From Macrostomum hystrix (Eukaryota > Platyhelminthes > Macrostomidae), in the NCBI GenBank assembly GCA_950097015.1, contig CATNEN010000005.1, positions 3,897,501-3,961,500 on the forward strand: DNA of 64,000 nucleotides. The letters are read 5' to 3'. A model generated the notes under the pieces. That model was not told the DNA's origin, searched no databases, and worked only from the letters and a program-made list of their open reading frames with translations. This document shows positions 33,963 to 45,790 of the stretch, piece by piece. Made by a program: the position numbers and the translations under genes. Numbering within the stretch: the stretch's first letter is position 1; every line of letters begins with the position of its first letter.

Positions 33963-34534
33963 AAACATTACATCCTGAAAAAATATCAAACATTAGTTTT
34001 AGACCAGTGCCCGTCAATGAAACTAAACACATGGGTGATAAGCCTCACAAGCTATTTATTTGCACTAGCTGTGGATTTCAATGCTTTGTTGCTTCTCATC
34101 GTGCGATTAAAGGCAAAACATTTGATGGGATAAGAAGCAGACTGATGTGCAAGCAAGTCGAGCCTCTCAGGGTAAGGACCTGATGTTTTCTGACATCGTC
34201 AGGAAGATAATCGGACAAAGCAAGCTGGCTAAAGCACTGTGAGGCGAAAGTGAATAATTCAAACCGGAAAGCACTCTCGACTCCTTCGAGTCAAATTTCC
34301 TGCCTTTCTGTTTTAAAGATTGCTTGACGTTTGAATTGGTAAGTTACATTTTTTGACACGGAGAATGATTGAAAAAAGGCAGCGTGTTCTAAAACTACAT
34401 CAGGGCCAATTTCATCATTGTATAGAATAAAAAGGACGGAAACCTAACAGAAAACTGATTTTCCTATGAGACTAGAGCACTCACGTTTCCGCTCAAAGAA
34501 CTCCAAAAAATGCTGATGATCGACAACAACAACA
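33963..34534. other. Spacer, no gene seen
   Basis: No supported feature in about 570 bp. Confidence 0.35.
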
Positions 34535-35390
34535 ACCACACTCCCCCGCCAACCTCACTCCTCCGCCAACCTCACTCCTTCGCCAACCTCACTCCTCCGC
34601 CAACCTCACTCCCTACTAAACTTCACTCCACCGCCAACCTCATTCTTCCGCCAACCTCATTCTTCCGCCAACCACGCTCCCCCGCCAACCTCACTCCTCC
34701 GCCAACCTCACTCCTTCGCCAACCTCACTCCTCCGCCAACCTCACTCCCTACTAAACTTCACTCCACCGCCAACCTCATTCTTCCGCCAACCTCATTCTT
34801 CCGCCAACCTCATTCCTCCGCCAACCTCACTACTTTTTAAACCTTACTCCTTCGCCAACCTGATTCTTCCGCCAACCTCACTCCTTCGCCAACCTCACTC
34901 CTCCGCCAACCTCACTCCCTACTAAACTTCACTCCACCGCCAACCTCATTCTGCCGCCAACCACGCTCCCCCGCCAACCTCACTCCTCCGCCAACCTCAC
35001 TCCTTCGCCAACCTCACTCCTCCGCCAACCTCACTCCCTACTAAACTTCACTCCACCGCCAACCTCATTCTGCCGCCAACCTCACTCCTCTGCCAACCTC
35101 ACTCCCTAACTTCACTCCACCGCCAACCTCATTCTTCCGCCAACCTCATTCTTCCGCCAACCTCACTCCTTCGCCAACCTCACTCCTCCGCCAACCTCAC
35201 TCCCTACTAAACTTCACTCCTCCGCCAACCTCATTCTTCCGCCAACCTCACTCCTCCGCCAACCTCACTCCTCCGCCAACCTCACTCCTCCGCCAACCTC
35301 ATTCTTCCGCCAACCTCACTCCTCCGCCAACCTCACTCCTCCGCCAACCTCATTCCTCCGCCAACCTCATTCTTCCGCCAACCTCACTCT
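34535..35390. repeat. Minisatellite, 17-bp unit (ctcactcctccgccaac)
   Basis: About 50 copies. An interruption 'ctccctactaaacttcactccaccgcc' recurs at about 34608, 34745, 34917, 35033 and 35202, giving an irregular higher-order pattern of roughly 115-175 bp. It ends at the acceptor of candidate exon B. Confidence 0.95.
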
Positions 35391-35397
35391 TTCGCAG

Positions 35398-35570
35398 CAA
35401 GACTTCCTGGCGCCGCCGACTACGCAGGAACGGCGCCATTCCGACCACGGCGCCTATCGCCGACTGGGGGCCAGCGGCGGCGGTGGCGGCGGCGGAGGCG
35501 GTGGTAGCGTCTCGTCCATCAGGACTATGGTGATTAGCGCGCCCCGAATTCACATTACCGCCTCAAAAGA
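35398..35570 (+). CDS. Candidate exon B (Gly-rich) of unrecognised plus-strand gene
   Basis: 173 nt bounded by CTTTCGCAG|CAA and AAAAGA|GTGAGT, open in phase 0 at the start and leaving two bases at the end. The peptide begins QDFLAPPTTQERRHSDHGAY, has ten consecutive glycines, and ends MVISAPRIHITASK. GC content rises sharply against the flanks. The phase matches the donor of candidate exon A. No family recognised. A minus-strand 67-codon ORF also exists here but lacks splice signals. Confidence 0.4.
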
Positions 35571-35939
35571 GTGAGTTTCTACTGTCCTTTTTTGATATTT
35601 AATTAAAAAACTTGCGCACTACTCTACTGTTAGAATCGAGTCTCAGTAGTGTAGTTAGATTTTATGCATGCTAAATATCTCAGTACCCTTCGCAAGATGA
35701 AATAGTTCAATGTGCATGAAACTGCTAAAATCATAATAAGCACTGTTAATTTACATCATTGCTGATTTGGGTTTCGATATTTTAACAATCAATTCTTCGT
35801 TAATTATTCAACACTGGGAAGGTACAAATGTGCCTCTTTAACGAAGGCAATGTATAGATTCTAAAATTTCGAACCGTCATTTTAACAGTACCTTTTGACA
35901 CTGGAATCGGGTAGATACTAAGCATTGAAAACGGTTGTT
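35571..35939. other. Spacer (putative intron), no feature seen
   Basis: AT-rich sequence after the exon B donor. Confidence 0.3.
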
Positions 35940-36885
35940 AAAGTAATCCAATCTGTCTGTCCATTTCTCATGTTCTCTCATCCAATCTGTCTGTCCATTT
36001 CTCATGTTCTCTCATCCAATCTATCTGTCCATTTCTCATGTTTTCTCATCCAATCTGTCTGTCCATTTCTCATGTTTTCTCATCCAATCTGTCTGTCCAT
36101 TTCTCATGTTCTCTCATCCAATCTATCTGTCCATTTCTCATGTTTTCTCATCCAATCTGTCTGTCCATTTCTCATGTTTCTCATCCAATCTGTCTGTCCA
36201 TTTCTCATGTTTTCTCATCCAATCTATCTGTCCATTTCTCACGTTTCTCATCCAATCTGTCTGTCCATTTCGCATGTTTTCTCATCCAATCTGTCTGTCC
36301 ATTTCTCATGTTTCTCATCCAATCTGTCTGTCCATTTCTCATGTTTTCTCATCTAATCTGTCTGTCCATTTCTTATGTTTTCTCATCCAATCTATCTGTC
36401 CATTTCATATGCTTTCTCATCTAATCTGTCTGTCCATTTCTCATGTTTTCTCATCCAATCTATCTGTCCATTTCTTATGTTTTCTCATCCAATCTATCTG
36501 TCCATATCTCATTTTTTCTCATCTAATCTGTCTGTCCATTTCTCATGTTTCTCATCTAATCTATCTGTCCATTTCTCATGTTTCTCATCCAATCTGTCTG
36601 TCCATTTCTCATGTTTCTCATCTAATCTGTCTGTCCATATCTCATGTTTTTCATCCAATCAGTCTGTCCATTTCTCATGTTTCTTATCCAATCTGTCTGT
36701 CCATTTCTCATGTTTCTCATCTAATCTGTCTGTCCATTTCTCATGTTCTCTCATCCAATCTGTCTGTCCATTTCTCATGTTTCTCATCCAAACTATCTCT
36801 CCATTTCTCATGTTCTCTCATCCAATCTATCTGTCCATTTCTCATGTTTCTCATCCAATCAATTTATCAATTTCTCATATTTTCT
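35940..36885. repeat. Minisatellite, 33/34-bp unit (tcatccaatctgtctgtccatttctcatgtt…)
   Basis: About 28 copies with length variants 32-34 bp and substitutions at one or two positions (tgtctg/tatctg, ccaat/ctaat). The overlapping ORFs in all three plus frames are repeat artefacts. Confidence 0.95.
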
Positions 36886-37084
36886 AATTGTCTCGCTCTT
36901 ACAGCATCTCATTTATCGGGCGATTCCCAGCACTACTACCTTCATTTTTCATCTCATTAAGTTCCCCTTCCAGAGTTCCCAGGGGGATTTTATAACAAGT
37001 CAGTCTCTTGGCTTGAGAATCCCTTTGCCCAGTCTTCGCCCCTAACACGACCACAAAGAGGCAAGTCTGCTATAGTCAGGCAAG

Positions 37085-37175
37085 CGTGAGCACAGCTCAG
37101 GACTTCAGGAAATCGCTGCTCAACCCCCTCCCCACTGAGATTGAAGAGACCCACCTCAAACTGAATGAGGCATAA
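37085..37175 (+). CDS. Candidate terminal exon E
   Basis: 91 nt from an acceptor-like GGCAAG|C to TAA, encoding …VSTAQDFRKSLLNPLPTEIEETHLKLNEA. The one-base start completes the codon left open by candidate exon B, giving a possible A-B-E gene. The frame is open upstream to about 37017, so the acceptor could be a nearby alternative (GTGAG|C). Too short to identify. Low confidence. Confidence 0.25.
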
Positions 37176-37524
37176 ATAGTCGCATTGAATTTAAGCAATT
37201 TGCCGCGATTCGAGGAAGTGTAGAAGGAAAACAGCTTTGGAAAATGGGGCCTTGACTGAACAGACTAAAAGGGATTAGGGATTTACAAAAGACTGACTTT
37301 ATAGCTGGGATCAGCGATTTTTTCTAAGAAACTGGGGATCTGCCGACTGAATCATCTGCAGTGGCAATTTTCTTGATTGCTTGCAAGAGCCACTCATCAG
37401 GTGAGCTAGAAGACAAAAAAAGATAACATTGATTAACTTGCCACTTGACTGCAGAAAACAGCTCTTCAATAGGAATGGGAGTTTTATTTAGGGAGAAAAT
37501 AAATTTGATTTAAGACTTAAAAAA

Positions 37525-37650
37525 TATAGCCTAGTAGAGTTGTACGTCAGACTCTCGGCTTCTAGGTCGGGGGTTCGATTCCGGCGTCCTTCCAGTCCAT
37601 GGACTGAACAGCCGTGTCATGTTCTGTTCCATGGACTGACTAGTTGTAAT
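37525..37650 (+). mobile_element. SINE-B copy, shortened
   Basis: Degenerate tRNA-like head with B box GGTTCGATTCC (about 37572-37582), followed almost at once by the family palindrome CAGTCCATGGACTG (37593-37606) and GAACAG. A second partial palindrome follows at about 37629. The body seen at 12.8 kb is deleted here. Confidence 0.6.
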
Positions 37651-38257
37651 CAATTTATTTAGTCGCTAGTCAAACAAAATTAACCAAGACAAGGTTAATA
37701 AAGCTTTTTACTCTTTATAATTAAGCATCTGTTTAAACAAAATTAATCCCGAGTTTATCTACAAGTAGAAGCCCCATAATTTCTTCTTCGTTAACGATCA
37801 GAGAAATTTAAATTTCGTGTTTCGCAAAGCTCCTAACGGACTGTCTTCTATAATGTATTGTAGGTTCGAAATAAATGAACTTTAACAGTTAGAGTGACAA
37901 AGTCAACTCGCATGAGATGACCTGCAGTGAAAATGATTTAGTGGACAACTTTGTTTGTAGGGCCCGTTCTTATCTTCAGATTAGTAATTAACGTGTGTAT
38001 CCAGTGGGATTGTTAAAGCCACGGCTTCATGGCTACTACACAAGTAAAAACCCTTTACGGGGGAAGAAATCTCAGCAAAATAAGCAAGACTGTAGGATTT
38101 AACTGGGAAATGCTTCACGCAAGATTTCAAGAGCCAATCAGATCGAGTCTAGTCCGCTCAAGCAGTTTAAATTAAAGTGCAGCCTGAAGGCGTATTGAAA
38201 ACCAACGGAGCAAGTTGAGAAGGACGTCTTGAACGAGTCCAAGTAGAGCTAGAAACT
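37651..38257. other. Spacer upstream of candidate exon C
   Basis: AT-rich. The last 100 bases may be 5' UTR of a gene beginning at 38258. Confidence 0.3.
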
Positions 38258-38505
38258 ATGGATGCACCTGAACCTGAGTCTTCGACTGGCGCATCAGAGC
38301 AGCACCTCTGGAACAACTCGGGCGTGTCATTTCGTTTGAAGCCACTATCGGGACCCACCATTGTGCTGGAAGGAGTGTCCGGCAAGTCCGCTGTTGGCAG
38401 CCTGCACAGCCTGTCAGGGTCGGACGAATGGCGGAAGAGGCGCCACCTGCTGCGGATTTCAAAATCCGATTGTTCGACTAGTTTTCAGGCTAAGTCGGGA
38501 GCTGG
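38258..38505 (+). CDS. Candidate first exon C of an unrecognised gene
   Basis: 82 complete codons from ATG (AACTATGG, fair start context; in-frame stop 45 nt upstream) to donor GCTGG|GTGAGT, leaving two bases. The peptide starts MDAPEPESSTGASEQHLWNN and contains VSFRLKPLSGPTIVLEG and DEWRKRRHLLRISKS. The region is GC-rich compared with its flanks. The phase fits candidate exon D (TTTCAG|C at 58165), which would make a 19.7-kb intron holding a whole LTR retrotransposon. I do not recognise the protein. Confidence 0.4.
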
Positions 38506-38564
38506 GTGAGTTGGCGCCAGCTCATTGCTCACTATCAGCTCATACTAGCTCAACAAGACATTGC

Positions 38565-38985
38565 TGTGAGCATTGGCACATCATTTGGTGACACTAGACT
38601 CGCAGCCAGCGAGGATTCAATTCTGCCCTTTTCGCTGATTCCTGAGCCCTGACCTTCTCGATTTCTCTTGGCTATAGTTCTCAAACTGTTTCTCATGACT
38701 ATAGTTCTCAAGCAGTTTCTCATGGCTATAGTTCTCAATCCCTGTCTCACAGATACTGTACGCAGGCACACACTCACACAGGTGTATACATCTGCCCCTG
38801 ACTTTCTTCTCGTCAGACAGTGTACACTTTCCCTGTGTCTTGAAGGTTGGCCCTCAAGAGCGTCAATCACATCACAAGCCACCAAGTCTTCTCTTCGTGG
38901 CTGCGCCCCAAATGAATGTGGCCTCGCCGCGGAATCGAGCTCAGGGACCTTGGTGCGAGAGGCAAACGCATTAGACCATCCTGAA
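38565..38985 (-). mobile_element. SINE-A copy carrying an internal 27-bp tandem repeat
   Basis: Tail at left ('cacatcatttggtgacactagactcgcagccagcgagg') and head at right ('gcctcgccgcggaatcgagctcagggacc'). Positions 38676-38756 hold three copies of 'ggctatagttctcaaactgtttctcat', the unit of the array at 52.95-53.43 kb. That segment is absent from the other SINE-A copies. Confidence 0.8.
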
Positions 38986-39564
38986 ATTCATTCCGCGATT
39001 AAATGAGCACAAGTTAATTGTAGCTCATTGTGTGAGGTTTTCCCTAGTTACTAAAAGGTTTAAAGAAACGAGTTTAAAGATTCTAATTGATGCATCCAGC
39101 TATTTTTGTCTGCGTGCAAATCCTTACTAGATTAGTTTAAATTCATTTCTGTTCAATTTCTGGATCAGTTTTTTTGTGTCAGTAGTCTCTGAGAGAATAA
39201 AGACTTTTTATTTCTAGTCAGACAGTTTAGCGGAAACAATGGGGTCGACTGGCTTGGGACTAGAAAAAGTTGTCGTGACAAAAGCAGAGGCTGAAGCAGA
39301 GAGATGGGTGACAGATCGGGGGGTGTGTACATAGGATGAGTAGGAAGAGAGAATATGTGTGCCGGAGATCCAGTGGGAGGCAAGCAGTCGGCAGTTCATA
39401 TTTTTTGCTGTCTTTTTCAAGTCGCATTCATGAGGATAAAAGTGCAAGCATCATCGTCGCGCTCGACTTGCTCTGTACATGCGCAATCAGAATTTTTCTG
39501 TTGTCACGGCCCACAAGGCCAGTTCTTGGTTCTTGGCTTTTAAAGGATTTTTAACGCATTGTGA
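38986..39564. other. Spacer, no gene seen
   Basis: Short overlapping ORFs on both strands but nothing protein-like that I can support. Confidence 0.35.
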
Positions 39565-40420
39565 CGTTGGAATATTTCGAGTAAAGGATATTTCGAGCTG
39601 CTGATATTTCAAGTCGGGATATTTCGAGTTGGGGATATTTCGAGCTTGGATATTTTGAGTTGGAGATTTTTTGAGTTGGGGATATTTTGAGTTGGGGATA
39701 TTTCGAGTTGGAATATTTAGAGTTGGGATATTTCGAGTTGGGATATTTCGAGTTGGGATATTTCGAGTTAGGATATTTCGAGTTGGGAATATTTCGAGTT
39801 GGGGATATTTCGAGTTGGGAATATTTCGAGTTGGGAATATTTCGAGTTGGGAATATTTCGAGTTGGGATATTTCGAGTTGGGAATATTTCGAGTTGGGAT
39901 ATTTCGAGTTGGGATATTTCGAGTTGGGAATATTTCGAGTTGGGATATTTCGAGTTGGGAATATTTCGAGTTGGGGATATTTCGAGTTGGGGATATTTTG
40001 AGTTGGGATATTTTGAGTTGGGATATTTTGAGTTGGGATATTTCGAGTTGGGATATTTCGAGTTGGGATATTTCGAGTTGGGATATTTCGAGTTGGGAAT
40101 ATTTCGAGTTGGGAATATTTCGAGTTGGGGATATTTCAAATTGGGGATATTTCGAGTTGGGGATATTTCGAGTTGGGGATATTTTGAGTTGGGATATTTT
40201 GAGTTGGGATATTTTGAGTTGGGATATTTCGAGTTGGGATATTTCGAGTTGGGATATTTCGAGTTGGGAATATTTCGAGTTGGGAATATTTCGAGTTGGG
40301 ATATTTTGAGTTGGGATATTTCGAGTTGGGATATTTCGAGTTGGGATATTTCGAGTTGGGATATTTCGAGTTGGGAATATTTCGAGTTGGGGGATATTTC
40401 GAGTTAGGATATTTCTCAAC
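39565..40420. repeat. Minisatellite, 16-17-bp unit (gggatatttcgagttg)
   Basis: About 52 copies. Units of 16, 17 and 18 bp alternate, and a block around 39945-40110 is repeated around 40140-40290, showing duplication of multi-unit segments. Confidence 0.95.
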
Positions 40421-40717
40421 TTAAAAATGATTTAGACATTTTTCAGACTTATCTGTTAGCTCATGCGATTTGTAAGAACAACCCTGTTCTTGTTTAAAGG
40501 CAACTTAATTTTCGGTAAAAAATTATCTGTAACTATCAGCAGATAGCTAGCAACTAAGCCGGATATTAAAATGGGAAATTACATCTGCTTGTGTATCGAA
40601 TGCTGGCTGGCACATTGAACACATGTAGCTAAATGCGTTAATGGGATGTCAGATCCAACACAAGCCACATTGCACTTTTCATTCTGAGTAGCCTTTAAGC
40701 TTTTAAGCTGTAAAAGG
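40421..40717. other. Spacer, no gene seen
   Basis: Unique sequence between arrays with no supported feature. Confidence 0.35.
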
Positions 40718-41630
40718 TTTCCACCGAAAAAATTGGGTTTCCATAGAGGAAATCAGGGTTTCCAAAGAGGAAATCAGGGTTTCCAAAGAGGAAATCTGGG
40801 TTTCCAAAGAGGAAATCAGGGTTTCCATAGAGGAACTAGGGTTTCCATAGAGGAAATCAGGGTTTCCTTAGAAGAAATCAGGGTTTCCATAGAGGAAATC
40901 AGGGTTTCCATAGAGGAAATCAGGGTTTCCATAGAGGAACTAGGGTTTCCATAGAGGAAATCAGGGTTTCCTTAGAAGAAATCAGGGTTTCCATAGAGGA
41001 AATCAGGGTTTCCATAGAGGAAATCAGGGTTTCCATAGAGGAAATCAGGGTTTCCATAGAGGACATCAGGGTTTCCATAGAGGAACTAGGGTTTCCATAG
41101 AGGAAATCAGAGTTTCCAAAGAGGAAATCAGGGTTTCCAAAGAGGAAATCAGGGTTTCCATAGAGGAAATCAGGGTTTCCATAGAGGAACTAGGGTTTCC
41201 ATAGAGGAAATCAGGGTTTCCTTAGAAGAAATCAGGGTTTCCATAGAGGAACTAGGGTTTCCAAAGAGGAAATCAGGGTTTCCATAGAGGAAATCAGGGT
41301 TTCCATAGAGGAAATCAGGGTTTCCATAGAGGAACTAGGGTTTCCATAGAGGAAATCAGGGTTTCCTTAGAAGAAATCAGGGTTTCCATAGAGGAAATCA
41401 GGGTTTCCATAGAGGAAATCAGGGTTTCCATAGAGGAACTAGGGTTTCCATAGAGGAAATCAGGGTTTCCAAAGAGGAAATCAGGGTTTCCATAGAGGAA
41501 ATAAGGGTTTCCTTAGAAGAAATCAGGGTTTCCAAAGAGGAAATCAGGGTTTCCATAGAGGAAATCAGGGTTTCCATAGAGGAAATCAGGGTTTCCACAG
41601 AGGAACTGGGGTTTCCATCGAAGAACAGTG
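40718..41630. repeat. Minisatellite, 21-bp unit (aaatcagggtttccatagagg)
   Basis: About 44 copies with 18-bp 'aactagggtttccatagagg'-type shortened units and 'ccttagaagaaatcagg' variants recurring in a semi-regular order. Confidence 0.95.
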
Positions 41631-42358
41631 CCTGAAAACCTGGCTAGGCATCATCAGCAATGGCCACTGCTGCGAGGCATAGCCGCAGTACAGGCCGACA
41701 CGACGTATTATCAGCCCTATCAATCTTAGAATTTTTTTTCTCCAGCTTTTAGCGAGCCAATCTCACGTCTGTATTCGTCTGCTCCCTTCCCTCTCTCCCG
41801 TCTCCTCTCTGAGCTATAGGATATCCCTGAAATGTGGCTAAGACAAGCAGGCAGTTAGTAACCATGCATGCGGATGCTAACTGACACCTTTGACTAGCGC
41901 TAAATAAAATAAGGCACGATTTTTTAGTATGATTTTATCTTTTTTGCTATATACCTCTCAATATCAAATTACTAGTTTCTTAATTAAACAAATAAAACAA
42001 TCTTACTTATGTAGGTAGTTTTGATCGACAAAGACATATTATCGGCAGCAATTTATGAATAATTTCAACTTGAAAGAAGTAATAAAAAATGTCATTTTAG
42101 TTTACAAAAACTATATGGTTAAAGAAATTATTTAACTGTACTAAAATGCTAGCTAAAAGTATGTTTTTCCTGTGCTTCTTAAAAAACAACTTATAGCAAG
42201 GCTTGCAATTCTACGAAGTATATCAAGGTTAAATTTAAGATTTCTGTTACTTGTAAGTAGCATGGTGTGAAAATTATGAAAAAAAGTAGATTTTTCAAAT
42301 AAAATCATCCTAGGGTTAAGAAGGGGATAAAGCTGCAATAGTATGTGCGAATCTTTGT
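41631..42358. other. Spacer, no gene seen
   Basis: A GC-richer patch at about 41640-41700, otherwise AT-rich. No supported ORF. Confidence 0.35.
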
Positions 42359-42359
42359 C

Positions 42360-43359
42360 AGATGGAAGGAAAGATAGGATGGATAGACAGATACAGGGAA
42401 TAGATAGGATGGATAGACAGATACAGGGAATAGATAGGATGGATAGACAGATATAGGGAATAGACAGGATGGATAGACAGATACAGGGAATAGATAGGAT
42501 GGATAGACAGATATAGGGAATAGATAGGATGGAAAGACAGATATAGGGAATAGATAGGATGGATAGACAGATACAGGGAATAGATAGGATGGATAGACAG
42601 ATACAGGGAATAGATAGGATGGATAGACAGATATAGGGAATAGATAGGATGGATAGACAGATATAGGGAATAGATAGGATGGATAGACAGATATAGGGAA
42701 TAGATAGGATGGATAGACAGATATAGGGAATAGATAGGATGGATAGACAGATATAGGGAATAGACAGGATGGATAGACAGATACAGGGAATAGATAGGAT
42801 GGATAGACAGATATAGGGAATAGATAGGATGGATAGACAGATATAGGGAATAGATAGGATGGATAGACAGATATAGGGAATAGATAGGATGGATAGACAG
42901 ATATAGGAATAGATAGGATGGATAGACAGATATAGGGAATAGATAGGATGGATAGACAGATATAGGGAATAGATAGGATGGATAGACAGATATAGGGAAT
43001 AGATAGGATGGATAGACAGATATAGGGAATAGATAGGATGGATAGACAGATATAGGGAATAGATAGGATGGATAGACAGATATAGGGAATAGATAGGATG
43101 GATAGACAGATATAGGAATAGATAGGATGGATAGACAGATATAGGGAATAGATAGGATGGATAGACAGATATAGGGAATAGATAGGATGGATAGACAGAT
43201 ATAGGGAATAGACAGGATGGATAGACAGATACAGGGAATAGATAGAATGGATAGACAGATATAGGAATAGATAGGATGGATAGACAGATATAGGGAATAG
43301 AAAGGATGGATAGACAGATATAGGGAATAGATAGGATGGATAGACAGATATAGGGAATA
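42360..43359. repeat. Minisatellite, 30-bp unit, left part (split by LTR element)
   Basis: About 33 copies of 'ataggatggatagacagatatagggaatag'. The array continues at 52305 with the same unit after the LTR retrotransposon, so the two parts are one array. Confidence 0.96.
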
Positions 43360-44055
43360 TGAAATATTTTAGATTCGTCTCTGGTCTATCAATGTCTAGC
43401 TTAATGAGTATTCTTATTATCTTTACTAGTTGTCTTTGACAAGAGCCAATTGTACACGGCTATTTCTAAGTAATGAGGAGGCGTGGAAAATCGACTATCT
43501 TTTCCTGATGTTGCACTCACTTTCGGTCTTATACTCTCAATCGGATTATATTTTGTTGGTCTTACGGCAAACAATTAAAAGATGACAACTCACTATAAAT
43601 TATTACAATTATTACAATCACTGAGAGAAGGTAATTCCCAAGCACAAGTATTTGATTGTTACTCACGGATCCTGAGTCAGTAACCAAGATATGGAAAAGG
43701 GTTCAAGGTAAGATCTGGGTGAAGTTTCCAGGAGTCACAATTCCAATTTCAATAAGGTATTCTTAATTATCTGGATCTTGCATGGGCTAGCCAGGGATAG
43801 CAAAGGCTAGCGACTAATAGATATCGGATCTAGCTAGGAGATTGAATAGCAAGCGAAGAAGGAACGGGCGAGCGGGGGCGGTCTTACTTTCTCTCAGTGC
43901 AAGAACTTTTATACTCATCCGGCCAAAGGCTGCCATAGGGCAGGAGTCTTTAGGCTAATCCTAGAGCTCCTGCAAATGCATCCTCGCGCAGGAGAGCTGC
44001 ATATTCTAATCGCGCCTAGATGTAAAAATCGCATAGTTTAAATTGTAACACTTCA
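43360..44055 (-). repeat. 3' LTR of the gag-pro element
   Basis: 696 bp, same as 51609-52304 as far as I can compare. A purine tract AAAAAAGGG, read on the minus strand, lies next to it at 44056-44068 and is the likely polypurine tract. Confidence 0.95.
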
Positions 44056-44676
44056 TTAGCCCTTTTTTACAGAAGCGAAGGTCCTCCGAGCTCATAGATA
44101 ACAATATGTTAGATATTATAGGAGGTTGATTAACATTTGTGGGGGTAAAAGATGACGGTATAAGAGGCATTCGGAAACAGATTTAAAGAAAATGATAAAG
44201 CGCGAAAAAAACTGTACAGTATAAATAGTGCGAGTTTGAGAAATAAGAATTGAAAATGTCCTAACAATTGACAATTGATTTCGAAGTCTAGCTTTTGATA
44301 ACACTTGTAGGAGGTATAAAAATGTGAGATGGCGTGTAAAGGTTATATGCATAGTTGGTATAAGAATATGATAGAAAACACGATCGATTAGGAGTGTCAA
44401 AACAAGTGGCATATACAAGACCTTAGACAGGGTCAAGGAGGGTGCACAAAGGGAGTGGGGTAGAGATAAAGCGAAGCGCAGAGAAGTGCCATAGACTATG
44501 TGCGCGAGTAATGTACATGTCCAGTTAAGTTTATTGAGTTAGAAAGTAAAGGAAAGGAGAGGCTTGGATTAAAGCGACGAAAAGTGATATAAAGGGACAG
44601 AAAAACGTGGGGCTCTATGCGTGCAACATTTGACTTCTAGCGAGTTTCTAAAAGTTAAACTGTTTCTCAACTGGCA

Positions 44677-44955
44677 ATGCAAGACCAAATTTCAAATCTG
44701 CGCTGGCTTTTAACAGATCTCGGTGTTCAGGTCGAGCGTCTCGACAAGCGACTGCAGATCGTCGAGTGGCAGCTGATTAGCCTGTGGGCGCTGTTAGGCG
44801 CCTTCATCTTAGTCAGTCTGGTCGTGTGGGTGTGCATCTGCTGTGGCTGCAGATGTCGATATCCACGGCGAAATACCCATCATCCAGAGCAGCGGTCGGT
44901 TAGTCCGGCAGTTGCTCTAGACGGTGCCGATTTCGCTGCGGGGTCGCTCTGTTGA
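44677..44955 (+). CDS. Antisense ORF for a small single-pass membrane protein
   Basis: 92 codons on the strand opposite to gag, inside the LTR element. The peptide starts MQDQISNLRWLLTDLGVQVE, a heptad-like helix (about residues 1-32). A strongly hydrophobic segment (about 33-52, LISLWALLGAFILVSLVVW) follows, then a Cys-rich basic patch (CICCGCRCRYPRR). This order of coiled coil, membrane anchor and palmitoylation-like cysteines is not expected by chance, but no homologue is recognised and no promoter is visible. It could be an accessory gene or a chance ORF. Confidence 0.35.
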   Translation: MQDQISNLRWLLTDLGVQVERLDKRLQIVEWQLISLWALLGAFILVSLVVWVCICCGCRCRYPRRNTHHPEQRSVSPAVALDGADFAAGSLC

Positions 44956-45239
44956 CTGCACAGTATGATGTTAGCCCATTGTGAACGTTAAAACGGCCCT
45001 TCTCAGGGCCACCACGTTGAAATGAGGCTTCTGGTTCTGCTTCGTGTCGGACACGAGAGATCGCAATTGCAGGAGTCGGGCAGAGAGACTTGATTGATGG
45101 GAGAGACGCTTGTGCCGCTGTCGGTGTAAACGCTAAGACAGTATGGGATGAAGTCGATAGCTGGATGAATGACAGCGTGTCAGTGTAGGCCACGGTGTCG
45201 GCTTCAGCGGTATTCGGTGAGACTTCGGGTCATCAGGTT

Positions 45240-45300
45240 AGCCAATCGCCAGGTCATCGGGTTAGCCAATCGCCAGGTCATCAGATTAGTCACACGGTCG
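45240..45300. repeat. Short tandem repeat, about 25-bp unit, in LTR element
   Basis: Two to three copies of 'gccaatcgccaggtcatc(g/a)gg/ttta' between the antisense ORF and the gag stop side of the element. Confidence 0.7.
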
Positions 45301-45790
45301 AGCCTCAATGAGGCGAATGTGGAATAAGGGACAGAAAGAAAAGATATTGGAAAGAATGTTTAGAACAAGTGTAAGGAGAAGAGGTCTGTCTTCGAAATAG
45401 TCGTAGCTGAGTAACATATGTATGAGGAGGTAATAAAGGTAGCGAATAAATATAGGTGAAGCCGCATGTCGAGTTTAGGTAATATATAAAATTATCTATA
45501 ATTATGAAAAGAAATAGGATAAGCGAGAAACTAAATAATGTGTATTGAAAAGTGGTATTTTTTTGTAGTTTTTTGTGTTTTTGGATTGACAAAAGTGATA
45601 TCCAGGCATATAATGTGTACTAGAGAAGACGGATATTAGAGGTGTGGAAAAGTGATGATATTCTATATAAAGCATCAAGGGTGAAGAAGGGAATTAAATT
45701 ATAACGAAATAGAAATGTGGGTAACGTATAAAGCAATGTTTACGTATTAAAGAATGCTGATCACTGATCGAGTTTTTTGCGCAGACTTCA

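Noticed and set aside
34196-34215. Reverse-complement CTGACGATGTCAGAAAA as a hammerhead
   Set aside because: No stem II and no cleavage triplet.
44116-44436. 106-codon minus ORF near the 3' LTR as remnant polymerase
   Set aside because: No RT, RNase H or integrase motif. The composition looks random.
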